From positions 1-64,000 of the forward strand of contig CAJTEE010000005.1 of the NCBI GenBank assembly GCA_910575275.1: DNA of 64,000 bases, read 5' to 3'. Under the pieces are notes generated by a model, which saw only the letters and a list, made by a program, of their open reading frames with translations, did not search any database and had not been told where the DNA came from. Source of the DNA: Lachnospiraceae bacterium. Lineage in GTDB: Bacteria; Bacillota; Clostridia; Lachnospirales; Lachnospiraceae. Below, piece by piece: positions 8,064 through 15,599 of the stretch. The position numbers and the translations under genes were made by a program. The first letter of the stretch is position 1. Every line of letters begins with the position of its first letter.

Positions 8064-8915
8064 ATGAGCGATTATGATAACGCCATTTTCCGGCTTGCCA
8101 CGGCACAGGAAGCAGAGCCGGAGGACTACACCGGGGAGGACGGGCTTTTATATTGCGGGAGCTGCCGCCAGCCCAAAGAAGCCTACTTCCCGGAGGGCAA
8201 AACCTTTTTCGGACGTGACCGCCACCCGAAAGAATGTGACTGCCAGCGAAAACGCCGGGAAACGCTGGAAGCCAGCCACCGGGAATACAAGCACCGGGAG
8301 GAAGTGGAACGGCTGAAACGGACAGGCTTCACCGACCCGGCTATGCGGGAATGGACGTTTGAAAACGACAACGGGAAATGCCCCCAAATGCACAAAGCCC
8401 ATGCTTATGTAGAGTGTTGGGAGGAAATGAAAGCCGGGAATATCGGCTATCTGTTATGGGGCATGGTAGGCACAGGCAAAAGTTATTTCGCCGGGTGTAT
8501 CGCCAACGCCCTTATGGAGAAAGAAGTTTCCGTGTGCATGACAAACTTTGCCCTTATCCTCAATGACCTTGCCGCCAGCTACAAGGACAGGAACGAATAC
8601 ATAGCCCGCCTTTGCAGCTTCCCTCTGCTTATCCTTGACGATTTCGGCATGGAGCGTGGCACAGAATACGGGCTTGAACAGGTTTACAACGTGATTGACA
8701 GCAGATACCGAAGCGGCAAGCCCTTAATCGTGACAACAAACTTGACGTTGGAGGAATTGCAGAACCCAGAGGACACCGCCCATGCCCGGATATATGACCG
8801 CCTTACGGAAATGTGTACCCCCGTCCGCATTACCGGGGAGAATTTCAGAAAAGCCAGAGCAAGGGAAAAAATGGAACAGCTTAAAAAGCTGCTGAACAGA
8901 AAGGAGAGCCTATGA
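8064..8915 (+). CDS. DnaC/IstB-like ATP-binding protein
   Basis: A 283-residue AAA+ helicase-loader-like ATPase. An N-terminal Cys cluster (YCGSCRQ and CDCQRKRR) is followed by Walker A GMVGTGKSYFA, Walker B LLILDDFG and sensor LIVTTNLTLEE, the DnaC/IstB order. It would load a helicase at the origin opened by RepA. The start at 8064 follows AAGGAGG and skips an upstream in-frame ATG at 8043. It ends with a 4-bp overlap to tnpW. Confidence 0.88.
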   Translation: MSDYDNAIFRLATAQEAEPEDYTGEDGLLYCGSCRQPKEAYFPEGKTFFGRDRHPKECDCQRKRRETLEASHREYKHREEVERLKRTGFTDPAMREWTFENDNGKCPQMHKAHAYVECWEEMKAGNIGYLLWGMVGTGKSYFAGCIANALMEKEVSVCMTNFALILNDLAASYKDRNEYIARLCSFPLLILDDFGMERGTEYGLEQVYNVIDSRYRSGKPLIVTTNLTLEELQNPEDTAHARIYDRLTEMCTPVRITGENFRKARAREKMEQLKKLLNRKESL

Positions 8916-9109
8916 CCGACACCCCCAACAGAAGCACCGCCACTATCGCCCGCCGCCCGGATTGCGTGACAGAAGTACGCCGGGGGAACACCGTCCTTGT
9001 GGTTTCCGGCTATTTCAAACAAGGCACTACCGCCACCGCCGCCGACAAGATGATGAAAGTGCTGGAAGCCGAAAGCGCAGCCGGACACAAGCCGATTTAC
9101 AGCGCATGA
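8912..9109 (+). CDS. tnpW: TnpW-like transposon-encoded small protein
   Basis: A 65-residue protein with RRGNTVLVVSGYFKQGTTATA, then a helix DKMMKVLEAES. This small basic protein regularly precedes the large serine recombinase in Tn4451/Tn1549-related elements, where it is called TnpW. It may act in excision or be a regulator; its role is not known. It is translationally coupled to the DnaC-like gene. Confidence 0.7.
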   Translation: MTDTPNRSTATIARRPDCVTEVRRGNTVLVVSGYFKQGTTATAADKMMKVLEAESAAGHKPIYSA

Positions 9110-9142
9110 CAACCCGCAGATAAAAACCGTCATTTTGACGGG

Positions 9143-9156
9143 CGGTAAAGAAGCAA
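9143..9156 (+). repeat. Internal copy of the IME1 end motif
   Basis: CGGTAAAGAAGCAA is identical to positions 246-259 of the IME1 left end and resembles the right end in inverse. It lies 96 bp upstream of the recombinase start, so it may let the recombinase bind and regulate its own promoter. Confidence 0.55.
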
Positions 9157-9163
9157 AAAATAC

Positions 9164-9222
9164 TGTACAGACAGCCGCCCCATGTGGTATGATAAACCTA
9201 CGGAATAGTGGGGCTGGCTGTC
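9164..9222 (+). promoter_or_regulatory. Recombinase promoter with large inverted repeat
   Basis: A candidate -35 TGTACA (9164-9169) and -10 TATGAT (9188-9193) are spaced by 18 bp. An inverted repeat flanks the -10: GACAGCCGCCCCA (9170-9182) against TGGGGCTGGCTGTC (9209-9222). It could be an operator or a leader hairpin controlling recombinase expression. Confidence 0.5.
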
Positions 9223-9238
9223 GGAAACGGAGGACATT

Positions 9239-10861
9239 ATGCCAAGACAGACCACCCAAAAACTCATTACCGCCCTTTATCCGAGATTGTCGCACGAGGA
9301 CACGCTCCAAGGCGAATCCAACTCCATAAGCAACCAGAAGCGGATTCTGGAAGCCTACGCAAAACAGAACGGCTTTTCCAACCTCAAATGGTACACGGAC
9401 GACGGATTCTCCGGGGCAAATTTCCAAAGACCCGGCTTCCAGTCCATGCTTGCCGACATTGAAGCGGGGCTTGTGGGAACGGTTATCGTAAAGGATATGT
9501 CACGGTTAGGGCGGAACTACTTACAAGTGGGAATGTACACGGAAATGATTTTCCCACAGAACGGCGTCCGTTTCATTGCCATCAATGACGGCGTTGACAG
9601 CGCACAGGGCGACAATGATTTTGCCCCCTTGCGTAACATTTTTAACGAATGGCTGGTGAGAGATACGAGCAAGAAAATCAGAGCCGTGAAGCGGTCAAAA
9701 GGCATGAGTGGGAAGCCCGTCACAAGCAAGCCCGTGTATGGCTACCTCATGGACGAGGACGAAAATTTCATCATTGACGAAGAAGCCGCCCCGATAGTAA
9801 GGCAGATTTACAGCTTATGCCTTGCCGGGAACGGTCCGACCAAGATAGCCCGTATGCTTGCCGAGCAGCAAATCCCCACGCCGGGAACGCTGGAATACCG
9901 CCGGACGGGAAGCACCCGCCGCTACCACCCCGGCTATGAGTGCAGATGGGCGACAAACACCGTGGCGCATATCCTTGAAAACCGGGAATACACGGGCTGC
10001 CTTGTGAACTTCAAGACCGAGAAAGTGTCCTATAAGGTGAAGCAGAGCAAAGAGAACCCCGTGGAAAAACAGGCAATCTTTGAGAACCACCACGAAGCAA
10101 TCATTGACCGGGAAACATGGGAGCGTGTGCAGGAGCTACGCAAGCAGCGCAAACGCCCCAACCGCTATGATGAAGTGGGCTTGTTCTCCGGCTTGCTCTT
10201 TTGTGCCGACTGCGGCAGCGTCATGTACCAGCAACGCTATCAGACGGACAAGCGGCGGCAGGACTGCTACATATGCGGCAGCTACAAGAAGCGCACGGCA
10301 GACTGTACGGCGCACTTTATCCGCACCGACCTTTTAACCGCCGGAGTGACCGAGAACCTACGGAAAGTCACCAGCTACGCCGCAAAGCACGAAGCCCGGT
10401 TTATGAAGCTGTTGACCGAGCAGACCGAGGACGGGAGCAAACGCCGGAACGCCGCCAAGAAGAAAGAGCTGGAAGCGGCAGAAAAACGGATTGCGGAACT
10501 CTCCGCTATCTTCAAGCGGCTGTATGAGGACAGCGTGACCGGGCGCATATCGGACGAGCGTTTCACGGAGCTTTCGGCAGACTACGAAGCCGAGCAAAAG
10601 GAACTGAAAGAGAAAGCCGCCGCCTTGCAGAGCGAACTTTCTAAAACGCTGGAAGCCACGGCAAACGCTGAAAAGTTTATGAAAGTGGTACGCAAGTACA
10701 CCAGCTTTGAGGAACTTACCCCTACCCTGTTACGGGAGTTTGTGGAGAAAATCGTAATCCACGAATCGGAAGCCCTTGACGGGAAACGCCGGGGGAAGCT
10801 CCGCAGACAGGAAATCGAAATCTATTACTCTTTTGTCGGCAAGGTAGAGTTGCCCGACTAA
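9239..10861 (+). CDS. Large serine recombinase of IME1
   Basis: A 540-residue recombinase of the TndX/TnpX type. The N-terminal resolvase domain carries the catalytic Ser context YPRLSHEDTLQGESNSISNQ and the Arg motif IVKDMSRLGRNYLQVG. The middle recombinase domain includes SKPVYGYLMDEDEN. The zinc ribbon is FCADCGSVMYQQ with CYICGSYKK, then a long coiled-coil and a C-terminal FVEKIVIHE segment. It ends 74 bp before the IME1 right end, the normal position, so it should integrate and excise IME1 at the AA core. It is distinct from the recombinases of IME2 and the host ICE. Confidence 0.93.
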   Translation: MPRQTTQKLITALYPRLSHEDTLQGESNSISNQKRILEAYAKQNGFSNLKWYTDDGFSGANFQRPGFQSMLADIEAGLVGTVIVKDMSRLGRNYLQVGMYTEMIFPQNGVRFIAINDGVDSAQGDNDFAPLRNIFNEWLVRDTSKKIRAVKRSKGMSGKPVTSKPVYGYLMDEDENFIIDEEAAPIVRQIYSLCLAGNGPTKIARMLAEQQIPTPGTLEYRRTGSTRRYHPGYECRWATNTVAHILENREYTGCLVNFKTEKVSYKVKQSKENPVEKQAIFENHHEAIIDRETWERVQELRKQRKRPNRYDEVGLFSGLLFCADCGSVMYQQRYQTDKRRQDCYICGSYKKRTADCTAHFIRTDLLTAGVTENLRKVTSYAAKHEARFMKLLTEQTEDGSKRRNAAKKKELEAAEKRIAELSAIFKRLYEDSVTGRISDERFTELSADYEAEQKELKEKAAALQSELSKTLEATANAEKFMKVVRKYTSFEELTPTLLREFVEKIVIHESEALDGKRRGKLRRQEIEIYYSFVGKVELPD

Positions 10862-10920
10862 AGCCCGACCCGTCCGGCAGTCAGCCGGACAGGGAACGGC
10901 AAAATTTTTTACACTTCTTT

Positions 10921-10943
10921 TACTTCTTTATCTCACATGAGCA
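10921..10943 (-). repeat. IME1 right terminal inverted repeat
   Basis: ACATGAGCA at 10935-10943 is the exact reverse complement of the left end; the match extends inward with CTTCTTTA. It is followed by the AA core and the second fragment of maff2. Confidence 0.8.
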
Positions 10944-10964
10944 AAGAGCCAGGGCATGAAGCAG
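10944..10964 (+). pseudogene. maff2: maff2, middle fragment (7 codons)
   Basis: The codons AAG AGC CAG GGC ATG AAG CAG encode KSQGMKQ, the conserved Maff2 segment that follows NPGA. The frame then departs into IME2 (ITAN, stop at 10979). This sliver between two elements shows that IME1 and IME2 are separate insertions into one gene. Confidence 0.88.
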
Positions 10965-11044
10965 ATCACGGCGAATTAGAGGTAATCAAAAGAGGAAAGG
11001 AAAAGCACAATCCAGACGGAACCGGCGGTATAGTCAAGAAATAT

Positions 11045-11073
11045 TTGTGAGTTAGCAAGAATCCTGATATAAT
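11045..11073 (+). promoter_or_regulatory. Promoter for XRE/tnpV operon
   Basis: TTGTGA (11045-11050) and TATAAT (11068-11073) with a 17-bp spacer, 42 bp upstream of the XRE start. Confidence 0.6.
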
Positions 11074-11114
11074 GGGTGTAAACGCCCATCCGGGGCAGAA
11101 AGGCAGGGAGAAAA

Positions 11115-11387
11115 ATGCACATCAGCTACAAACCGCTCTGGCACACACTGATAGAGCGCAACATGAGGAAAGAGGATTTAAGGCTTGCCGCTGGCCTGAC
11201 CACAAATATGATTGCCAACATGGGCAAAGAAGGGAAACATATCAGCATGGACACACTTGCCCGTATTTGTGAAACACTGGATTGTGGCATTATGGACGTG
11301 ATTGAGCTGGCCAGTGACGAGCCTTCCACCACAGGAGGGAACGACAATGGAAAAACTGAAAGAAAGAATCACAGAGAACGGCATTGA
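11115..11387 (+). CDS. Small XRE/Cro-type regulator
   Basis: A 90-residue protein with a Cro/CI helix-turn-helix: MRKEDLRLAAGLTTNMIANM, GKEGKHISMDTLARICETLD, then CGIMDVIEL. This is the YozG/Cro-like type common beside tnpV at the edge of mobilizable elements. It overlaps tnpV by 41 bp in another frame. It probably autoregulates the left-end operon. Confidence 0.85.
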   Translation: MHISYKPLWHTLIERNMRKEDLRLAAGLTTNMIANMGKEGKHISMDTLARICETLDCGIMDVIELASDEPSTTGGNDNGKTERKNHRERH

Positions 11388-11724
11388 TTATATTCTGGTA
11401 GGCGATTACTATATCCCGGACTTGAAGCTGCCGGAGGAGAACCGCCCCATCGGACGCTATGGGCGGCTGCACCAGAAATATCTCAAAGAGGAACATCCGG
11501 CACGGTACAGCTCCCTTATCCTGACCGGGAAATTGTGGACGTACCTTGCCGACTTAAATGAGCAGGCGGAGGAACGGCTTGACTCAATCATAGAGCAGAT
11601 GAAAGCAGCCGAGGGAGTGACGGAGGAACTGAAAGCCCGAAACCAGCTTGAATGGGTGGGGCGGATAAACAATATCCGCAGCCGGGCGGAGGAAATCATA
11701 AAAAGTGAGATGATTTATTTATAG
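11347..11724 (+). CDS. tnpV: TnpV-like transposon-encoded protein
   Basis: A 125-residue protein with the TnpV pattern GIDYILVGDYYIPDLKLPE, then RPIGRYGRLHQKYLKEEHPA, then an acidic helical C-terminus ending in WVGRINNIRSRAEEII. TnpV is encoded by Tn4451-type elements; its biochemical role is unknown. The start at 11347 lies inside the XRE gene. It is the last element-type gene before the AT-rich immunity array. Confidence 0.8.
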   Translation: MEKLKERITENGIDYILVGDYYIPDLKLPEENRPIGRYGRLHQKYLKEEHPARYSSLILTGKLWTYLADLNEQAEERLDSIIEQMKAAEGVTEELKARNQLEWVGRINNIRSRAEEIIKSEMIYL

Positions 11725-11768
11725 AAATGTGGTAGAATCATTTTGGGCAATAAAATCGGGATTTAAGG

Positions 11769-12197
11769 ATGAGAGATAAAATGATAGAATCGGAATTTAA
11801 AACAAAAGCACAGGAATTGATTAAGTTAATGGTAGATACGATTGCAGACAAAGAATATACAAAACTTGTATCCAGTATTCCACCGAAATCTTCATGGGCC
11901 TCTTTTATTGACACAGAACAGACATCAGAAAATGCCTGCTTGGGATTTGGAAAATGGTTAATTGAGCAATTGGCTATGTGGGAAGAATATGAAGATAAAA
12001 AGTTTGCGGTAGACCATTTTCAAAAATCCTGTATGGAGGATATAGATGCTATGGATGAAGCAAGGCTTGAAATTGATAATAGGGATATAGTGTGTTACAG
12101 GCCAACGAGTTTTGGAGAAGAATTGGATTTTTGGTTTGAAATAGAGTTTTTCATAGAGAATGGACAAATAAAGGCGGTATTTGATGTAAATATATAA
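11769..12197 (+). CDS. Unknown protein, first gene of immunity-type array
   Basis: A 142-residue acidic protein (alternative start at 11781). No family is recognised with certainty. It is rich in Trp, Glu and Asp, with SSWASFIDTEQT, FGKWLIEQLAMWEEYEDKKF and a C-terminal FWFEIEFFIENGQIKAVFDV strand pair. Size, acidity and position fit an immunity-type protein. It follows a short AAAATCGGGAT linker motif (11753-11763) shared with the other genes of the array. Confidence 0.5.
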   Translation: MRDKMIESEFKTKAQELIKLMVDTIADKEYTKLVSSIPPKSSWASFIDTEQTSENACLGFGKWLIEQLAMWEEYEDKKFAVDHFQKSCMEDIDAMDEARLEIDNRDIVCYRPTSFGEELDFWFEIEFFIENGQIKAVFDVNI

Positions 12198-12206
12198 AAG
12201 TTCAAG

Positions 12207-12248
12207 TTCCACTTTATTGAGCAGATAAAGAAAGCGAAAAATCGGGAT
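12207..12248 (+). repeat. Array linker repeat, copy A (42 bp)
   Basis: Starts TTCCACTTTATTGAGCAG and ends AAAAATCGGGAT. It matches copy B at 13141-13182 in 38 of 42 bases. It lies just upstream of the macro-domain gene. Confidence 0.75.
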
Positions 12249-12271
12249 TTGAATATGCAGAAAGGGCAGGT

Positions 12272-12718
12272 ATGAAATACAAGGAAGAAGTAAAAGACTT
12301 ATTTTCGGTTTCAGAAGATTATTATTTTGCACACTGTATCAGTGCGGATTTTGGCATGGGGAAAGGGATTGTTGTTGAATTTAACAAGCGATTTGATATG
12401 AAACACATATTACAGAGGAAATATCCCGAATACGCAAAACATTTTATGGATTGCAAAATCAGCGGCGATTGTATTTTAGAAGGCAGAGTATTGAATCTCA
12501 TTACAAAAGAGAGATATTTTCATAAACCAACCCTTGCAGCCATGAAAGCTGCACTACAAAAAATGAAAGAGATATGTGAACGAGAAAGTATCTATAAAAT
12601 TGCAATGCCGACTATTGGCGCAGGGCTTGATCGTTTGAAATGGGAAGATGTTGCAACCCAAATAAAGAATGTATTTGAAGATACAGAAATTGAAATTTTG
12701 GTTTGCAAATTAAAGTAG
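12272..12718 (+). CDS. Macro-domain protein (TARG1/ADP-ribosyl hydrolase-like)
   Basis: A 148-residue single macro domain. AHCISADFGMGKGIVVEFNK matches the ADP-ribose loop of TARG1/Poa1-type macro domains, and IAMPTIGAGLDRLKWEDV is the second loop with the conserved Gly-Ala-Gly-Leu-Asp. Such proteins bind or remove ADP-ribose. In a row of immunity-like genes a role in reversing ADP-ribosylation by a competitor's toxin is a reasonable inference, comparable with DarG. No partner toxin is next to it. Confidence 0.8.
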   Translation: MKYKEEVKDLFSVSEDYYFAHCISADFGMGKGIVVEFNKRFDMKHILQRKYPEYAKHFMDCKISGDCILEGRVLNLITKERYFHKPTLAAMKAALQKMKEICERESIYKIAMPTIGAGLDRLKWEDVATQIKNVFEDTEIEILVCKLK

Positions 12719-12797
12719 TTTTTTCGCACGATCAATTTCTGTTTGCTGGAAAGAGAAATAGAATGAAAAAATCGGGTTTTTGAGAGGAGTAACTATC

Positions 12798-13136
12798 ATG
12801 GTTATTGATACTTGGGAAAACGGTCAGTATAAAGAAATCTGGGTTTATTCAGAAGAAACAGATGATGATGAACGGGCGATGTGTGGATTGATAAATGGTG
12901 ATTGGGGTTGGCTCAATTATTATAACGAGGAATGTGACGCAGGATTAAGCTCCAGAAATCCGAACTATACTGGTACAGACGATGAAACCATGAATTTTAT
13001 AATAAATGGTGAACTTGACCCATACCCTTTATCTTGTGTGTTACCCGCAGAACAAGTGATGAAAGCCCTTGAATATTTTGAAAAGTATCATAAGTTGCCC
13101 ACATTCATAACGTGGCATGATGATAATTTCGCTTAG
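12798..13136 (+). CDS. Imm1-like immunity protein
   Basis: A 112-residue acidic protein. The pattern NPNYTG, EDDE-type acidic stretch, DPYPLSCVLPAEQVMKALEY and a final LPTFITWHDD resembles the Imm1 family of immunity proteins to polymorphic toxins. The start is at 12798, after GAGAGGAG. A degenerate linker copy (GAAAAAATCGGG at 12765-12776) precedes it. It would neutralise a nuclease or deaminase toxin of unknown identity. Confidence 0.6.
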   Translation: MVIDTWENGQYKEIWVYSEETDDDERAMCGLINGDWGWLNYYNEECDAGLSSRNPNYTGTDDETMNFIINGELDPYPLSCVLPAEQVMKALEYFEKYHKLPTFITWHDDNFA

Positions 13137-13140
13137 AAAA

Positions 13141-13182
13141 TTCCAGTTTATTGAGCAGATAAACAGAACGAAAAATCGGGAT
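13141..13182 (+). repeat. Array linker repeat, copy B (42 bp)
   Basis: Starts TTCCAGTTTATTGAGCAG and ends AAAAATCGGGAT; four differences from copy A. It begins five bases after the stop of the Imm1-like gene. Confidence 0.75.
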
Positions 13183-13197
13183 GGATGGAGGGCAACT

Positions 13198-13476
13198 ATG
13201 GAATATAAGGACTATATTAAGCAAGGCTTGAATGGGAACGCCCCATTAAAATTAATATTATGCGGAAATATACAGGGGACGGAAAATGATAAAGTAGGTG
13301 TTGTATCAGTTGTGTATGCTACAAATGATAAAGACTTAGCAGAACAGAAAATGAATGAATTGATTGCCGTCAATCCTAATAATTATTACATGGTTTATAG
13401 TGTGCCACTAAATGTTGATTTGACGGAACTTTCTCATTATCCTTCAATAGCAATTTCTAAAGATGATTTACAATAA
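13198..13476 (+). CDS. Small unknown protein of immunity array
   Basis: A 92-residue protein starting after GGAGGG at 13198. It has PLKLILCGNIQG, VGVVSVVYATNDKDLAEQKM and NNYYMVYSVPLNVDLTEL, an alternating strand-helix-strand pattern of about one small domain. No family is recognised. It is carried as one cassette of the array with its own linker. Confidence 0.45.
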   Translation: MEYKDYIKQGLNGNAPLKLILCGNIQGTENDKVGVVSVVYATNDKDLAEQKMNELIAVNPNNYYMVYSVPLNVDLTELSHYPSIAISKDDLQ

Positions 13477-13574
13477 AGGCAATTCCAATTTGTCGGGAAG
13501 TTGGAAATCCTACTACTAAAGAAAGGACGTATTTCTGCAAACGGTGTCCTGTTTACTTGAGAGAGGAAAAATTT

Positions 13575-13859
13575 ATGGAACTAAAATTTGAATGGGACGA
13601 GGGAAAAGACCGTATTAACCGCCAAAAACACGGCATATCTTTTGAAACGGCTTCATACGTTTTTCGTGATGAATATTACATAGAGATGTATGATTTCGAG
13701 CATAGTATGGAAGAAGACCGTTATATTGCAATCGGTATGGTTGGCGATTTATTGTTTGTTGTATTTACCGAGCGAGGGGAAAATATCCGGTTAATCTCTG
13801 CAAGATTGGCAACAGAAAGTGAAAGGAGGCTTTACTATGACCAAAACTTTTACAATTAA
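13575..13859 (+). CDS. brnT: BrnT-family toxin
   Basis: A 94-residue RelE-fold ribonuclease toxin of type II toxin-antitoxin systems. It opens MELKFEWDEGKDRINRQKHG, the BrnT signature in which the fold is started by FEWDxxKxxxNxxKHG. It continues with FETASYVFRDE, EDRYIAIGMVGDLLFVVFTE and RLISARLATESERRLY, the conserved C-terminal Arg-Ser-Ala-Arg motif. The downstream gene overlaps by 23 bp and is the cognate antitoxin. Confidence 0.9.
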   Translation: MELKFEWDEGKDRINRQKHGISFETASYVFRDEYYIEMYDFEHSMEEDRYIAIGMVGDLLFVVFTERGENIRLISARLATESERRLYYDQNFYN

Positions 13860-14019
13860 GGATGGCCAGGCTCCTACGCAGGAGCAGTTGGAGGAAGTCA
13901 GGGCAGCGGCAAAGCGGGAAATTCAATTTGATGAAGATTCTCCTGAATTGTCCCCGGCAATGTTTAAGGCGTTCAGGTGTTCCGTGGCACAGCGCAACAG
14001 AAAAAAGAAGAACGCATAG
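13837..14019 (+). CDS. brnA: BrnA-like antitoxin
   Basis: A 60-residue protein overlapping brnT, the standard order for this pair (toxin first). It has FTIKDGQAPTQEQLEEVRAA, FDEDSPELSPAMFKAF and a short basic tail. The SPELSPEM-type stretch is typical of BrnA-type antitoxins, which bind DNA and the toxin. It is shorter than many BrnA proteins, so the C-terminal DNA-binding part may be reduced. Confidence 0.75.
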   Translation: MTKTFTIKDGQAPTQEQLEEVRAAAKREIQFDEDSPELSPAMFKAFRCSVAQRNRKKKNA

Positions 14020-14137
14020 AAATTCTGTTACGAATCAAGGGCGCACCACCACGAACTTTCCGGCTTATGTATTGAAAATTGAATCAGAACCACCCAAAAT
14101 GCCGTTGCATGGAAAAATCCCAAGCAACGGCATTTCC

Positions 14138-14947
14138 TTATCTCCGCTTCATCCTGCTCAACGGGGAATCCTTATATGCCGGAGTTTTCTTCATAACATT
14201 CTTCAAAACCGTGCGCTCCTGCTCCGACAGCTTCTCATACCGGATTTGTAGCTGCGTACACATCAGGGCAGTGAACACATCCAGATAGGAACCCGGCACG
14301 GCCAGCGCCTTCTTTGCGTCCCTGATTAGCTTCATGCCATTGGAGCCGTCCGGCGCACTATCCGTATCATTCTTGTGCGCTTCCCTTATGGCATGGAGGA
14401 TAGTGTCCCAAGTCCGGTGCGTGACCTGACAGAAATAATCTTCTTCCTGTACCTGCATGGTTTCCAACGCCTTTAACGCAGCAGCTTCCTCCACCGGCTG
14501 ATATTGGGAAAGGACTTGCCCCCGCAGGACTTCCAGAAGGCTGTTGAAGTTTTGGAAGTGGGCGGTTGCCACACCATCTACATAAATTTCCGTGTCCGTC
14601 ATCAGGGTAACAAAATCCTCATGTGTGGCAATCTCACACAGCAGCCGGTTGTTGATACGCCCGCTTTTCAACAACTCCACCATGCTGTCACTCAAATGCA
14701 GCTCCGTAAGTTCCATGCCCGGATGGTTCCGGTTCTCTGTCAGGCAGAGCAGGTAATCCGTTGACACACCGTAAAACTTTGCCAGCTCCACAAGGTTTTT
14801 GTGGCTGATTTCCTTGAGTTCGTCATTCTCATAGCTTCCCAAGGCTGATTTGGAAATCTTTGTAGCCGCCGCCAGTTCCTCTAATTTTAAATGCCGCTCC
14901 GTCCTTAAATCCTTTAACCGCTCCTGAATCGTTATCCTCTGTTTCAT
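14138..14947 (-). CDS. XRE-family regulator with long C-terminal domain
   Basis: A 269-residue protein. The N-terminal helix-turn-helix (residues 5-65) reads IQERLKDLRTERHLKLEELA, KISKSALGSYENDE and FYGVSTDYLLCLTENRN. The remaining 200 residues are helical with no known enzyme motif. This type of repressor is common in Tn1549-type elements. It is the only minus-strand gene of IME2 and is divergent from the replication genes; palindromes at 15045 and 15083 are candidate operators. The start is at 14947. Confidence 0.85.
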   Translation of the reverse strand: MKQRITIQERLKDLRTERHLKLEELAAATKISKSALGSYENDELKEISHKNLVELAKFYGVSTDYLLCLTENRNHPGMELTELHLSDSMVELLKSGRINNRLLCEIATHEDFVTLMTDTEIYVDGVATAHFQNFNSLLEVLRGQVLSQYQPVEEAAALKALETMQVQEEDYFCQVTHRTWDTILHAIREAHKNDTDSAPDGSNGMKLIRDAKKALAVPGSYLDVFTALMCTQLQIRYEKLSEQERTVLKNVMKKTPAYKDSPLSRMKRR

Positions 14948-15044
14948 GGCTTCCTGCTCCTTCCCTGCGGCCAGCTTTTGCCGCCATCCCCATTGTACCA
15001 CATATCCATGCCGGGCGCATTTCCCTTTGTGATTCTTTTCAAAG

Positions 15045-15095
15045 GCGCAAAATGCGCTTTTGATTTGCCCGGATTTTCAGAAGTGCAAAATGCAC
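15045..15095. promoter_or_regulatory. Two operator-like palindromes upstream of XRE gene
   Basis: GCGCAAAATGCGC (15045-15057) and GTGCAAAATGCAC (15083-15095) share the form xGCAAAATGCx and lie 38 bp apart centre to centre; a third half-site (TTTTGCAC) ends at 15109. They are likely sites for the divergent XRE repressor. Confidence 0.55.
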
Positions 15096-15109
15096 ATCTG
15101 ATTTTGCAC

Positions 15110-15599
15110 CCGTCCGGCAGAAAGCCTTTTCCGCAATCGTGGAATTTTTCAGATTTTGGGCTTTATTCCTGATTCGTGGACATACGGCACATGGTACAAA
15201 AATGTCATATGATATAGGCAGTTCATCGATGGATTATTCCAATCGAATGACCGGCCTGTATGGGATATGCTCCCCGGCGATGTAACGCAACGACTTCCGG
15301 CAGGGAAACGGAGGAACCCTGACCGGAACGAGCGTACCAAGGAGAGCGAAACGCCGCCAAAGACGGGGGCAGGAACGACAGCAGAAGGAACCGGCAAAAA
15401 TGAACACCGAAACGATACCGAAACACAACAATCCCACAGGGCATAGTCTGCCCTGTCTGTAATACCAAGGGGGATTTTGGGGCGGCTCTACGGCTGTATT
15501 TCCTTTGAAAATCGCCCCGAAACGCTACACAAAAACCTACTGTCCGCCCATTCCGGCTGTTACCGCTGAATCGGGCGGTTTTTCTATGAAGGAGGCACT
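15110..15599. other. IME2 noncoding region, possible leader or origin
   Basis: About 490 bp with no supported gene. It contains a hairpin (ACAGGGCA/TGCCCTGT near 15436-15456) and, close to the next gene, CCGCCC pairing with GGGCGG followed by T5 (about 15546-15584), which resembles a terminator or attenuator before the AAGGAGG of the next gene. Replication or regulatory use is possible but unproven. Confidence 0.35.

Larger units (their letters stand above)
236..10943 (+). mobile_element. IME1: serine-recombinase mobilizable element inserted in maff2
   Basis: The boundaries come from reading the interrupted maff2 gene. The left end begins TGCTCATGT at 236-244 and the right end finishes with the reverse complement ACATGAGCA at 10935-10943. 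The same dinucleotide AA flanks both ends (234-235 and 10944-10945), and removing the element with one AA restores the codon run GGG GCG AAG AGC CAG. The inner parts of the ends also match (TAAAGAAG at 249-256 and its complement at 10923-10930). Contents: two HxlR cargo units, a sigma-like factor, HTH protein, NTF2-like protein, oriT, mobC, relaxase, Cys-rich protein, repA, dnaC-like, tnpW and a large serine recombinase. It has no mating-pair genes, so it would need a helper ICE. Confidence 0.88.

Noticed and set aside
9143-9156. A further element end at the internal copy of the IME1 end motif
   Set aside because: It lacks TGCTCATGT and the AA context, and the DNA continues in the usual tnpW-recombinase order, so no boundary is assigned.
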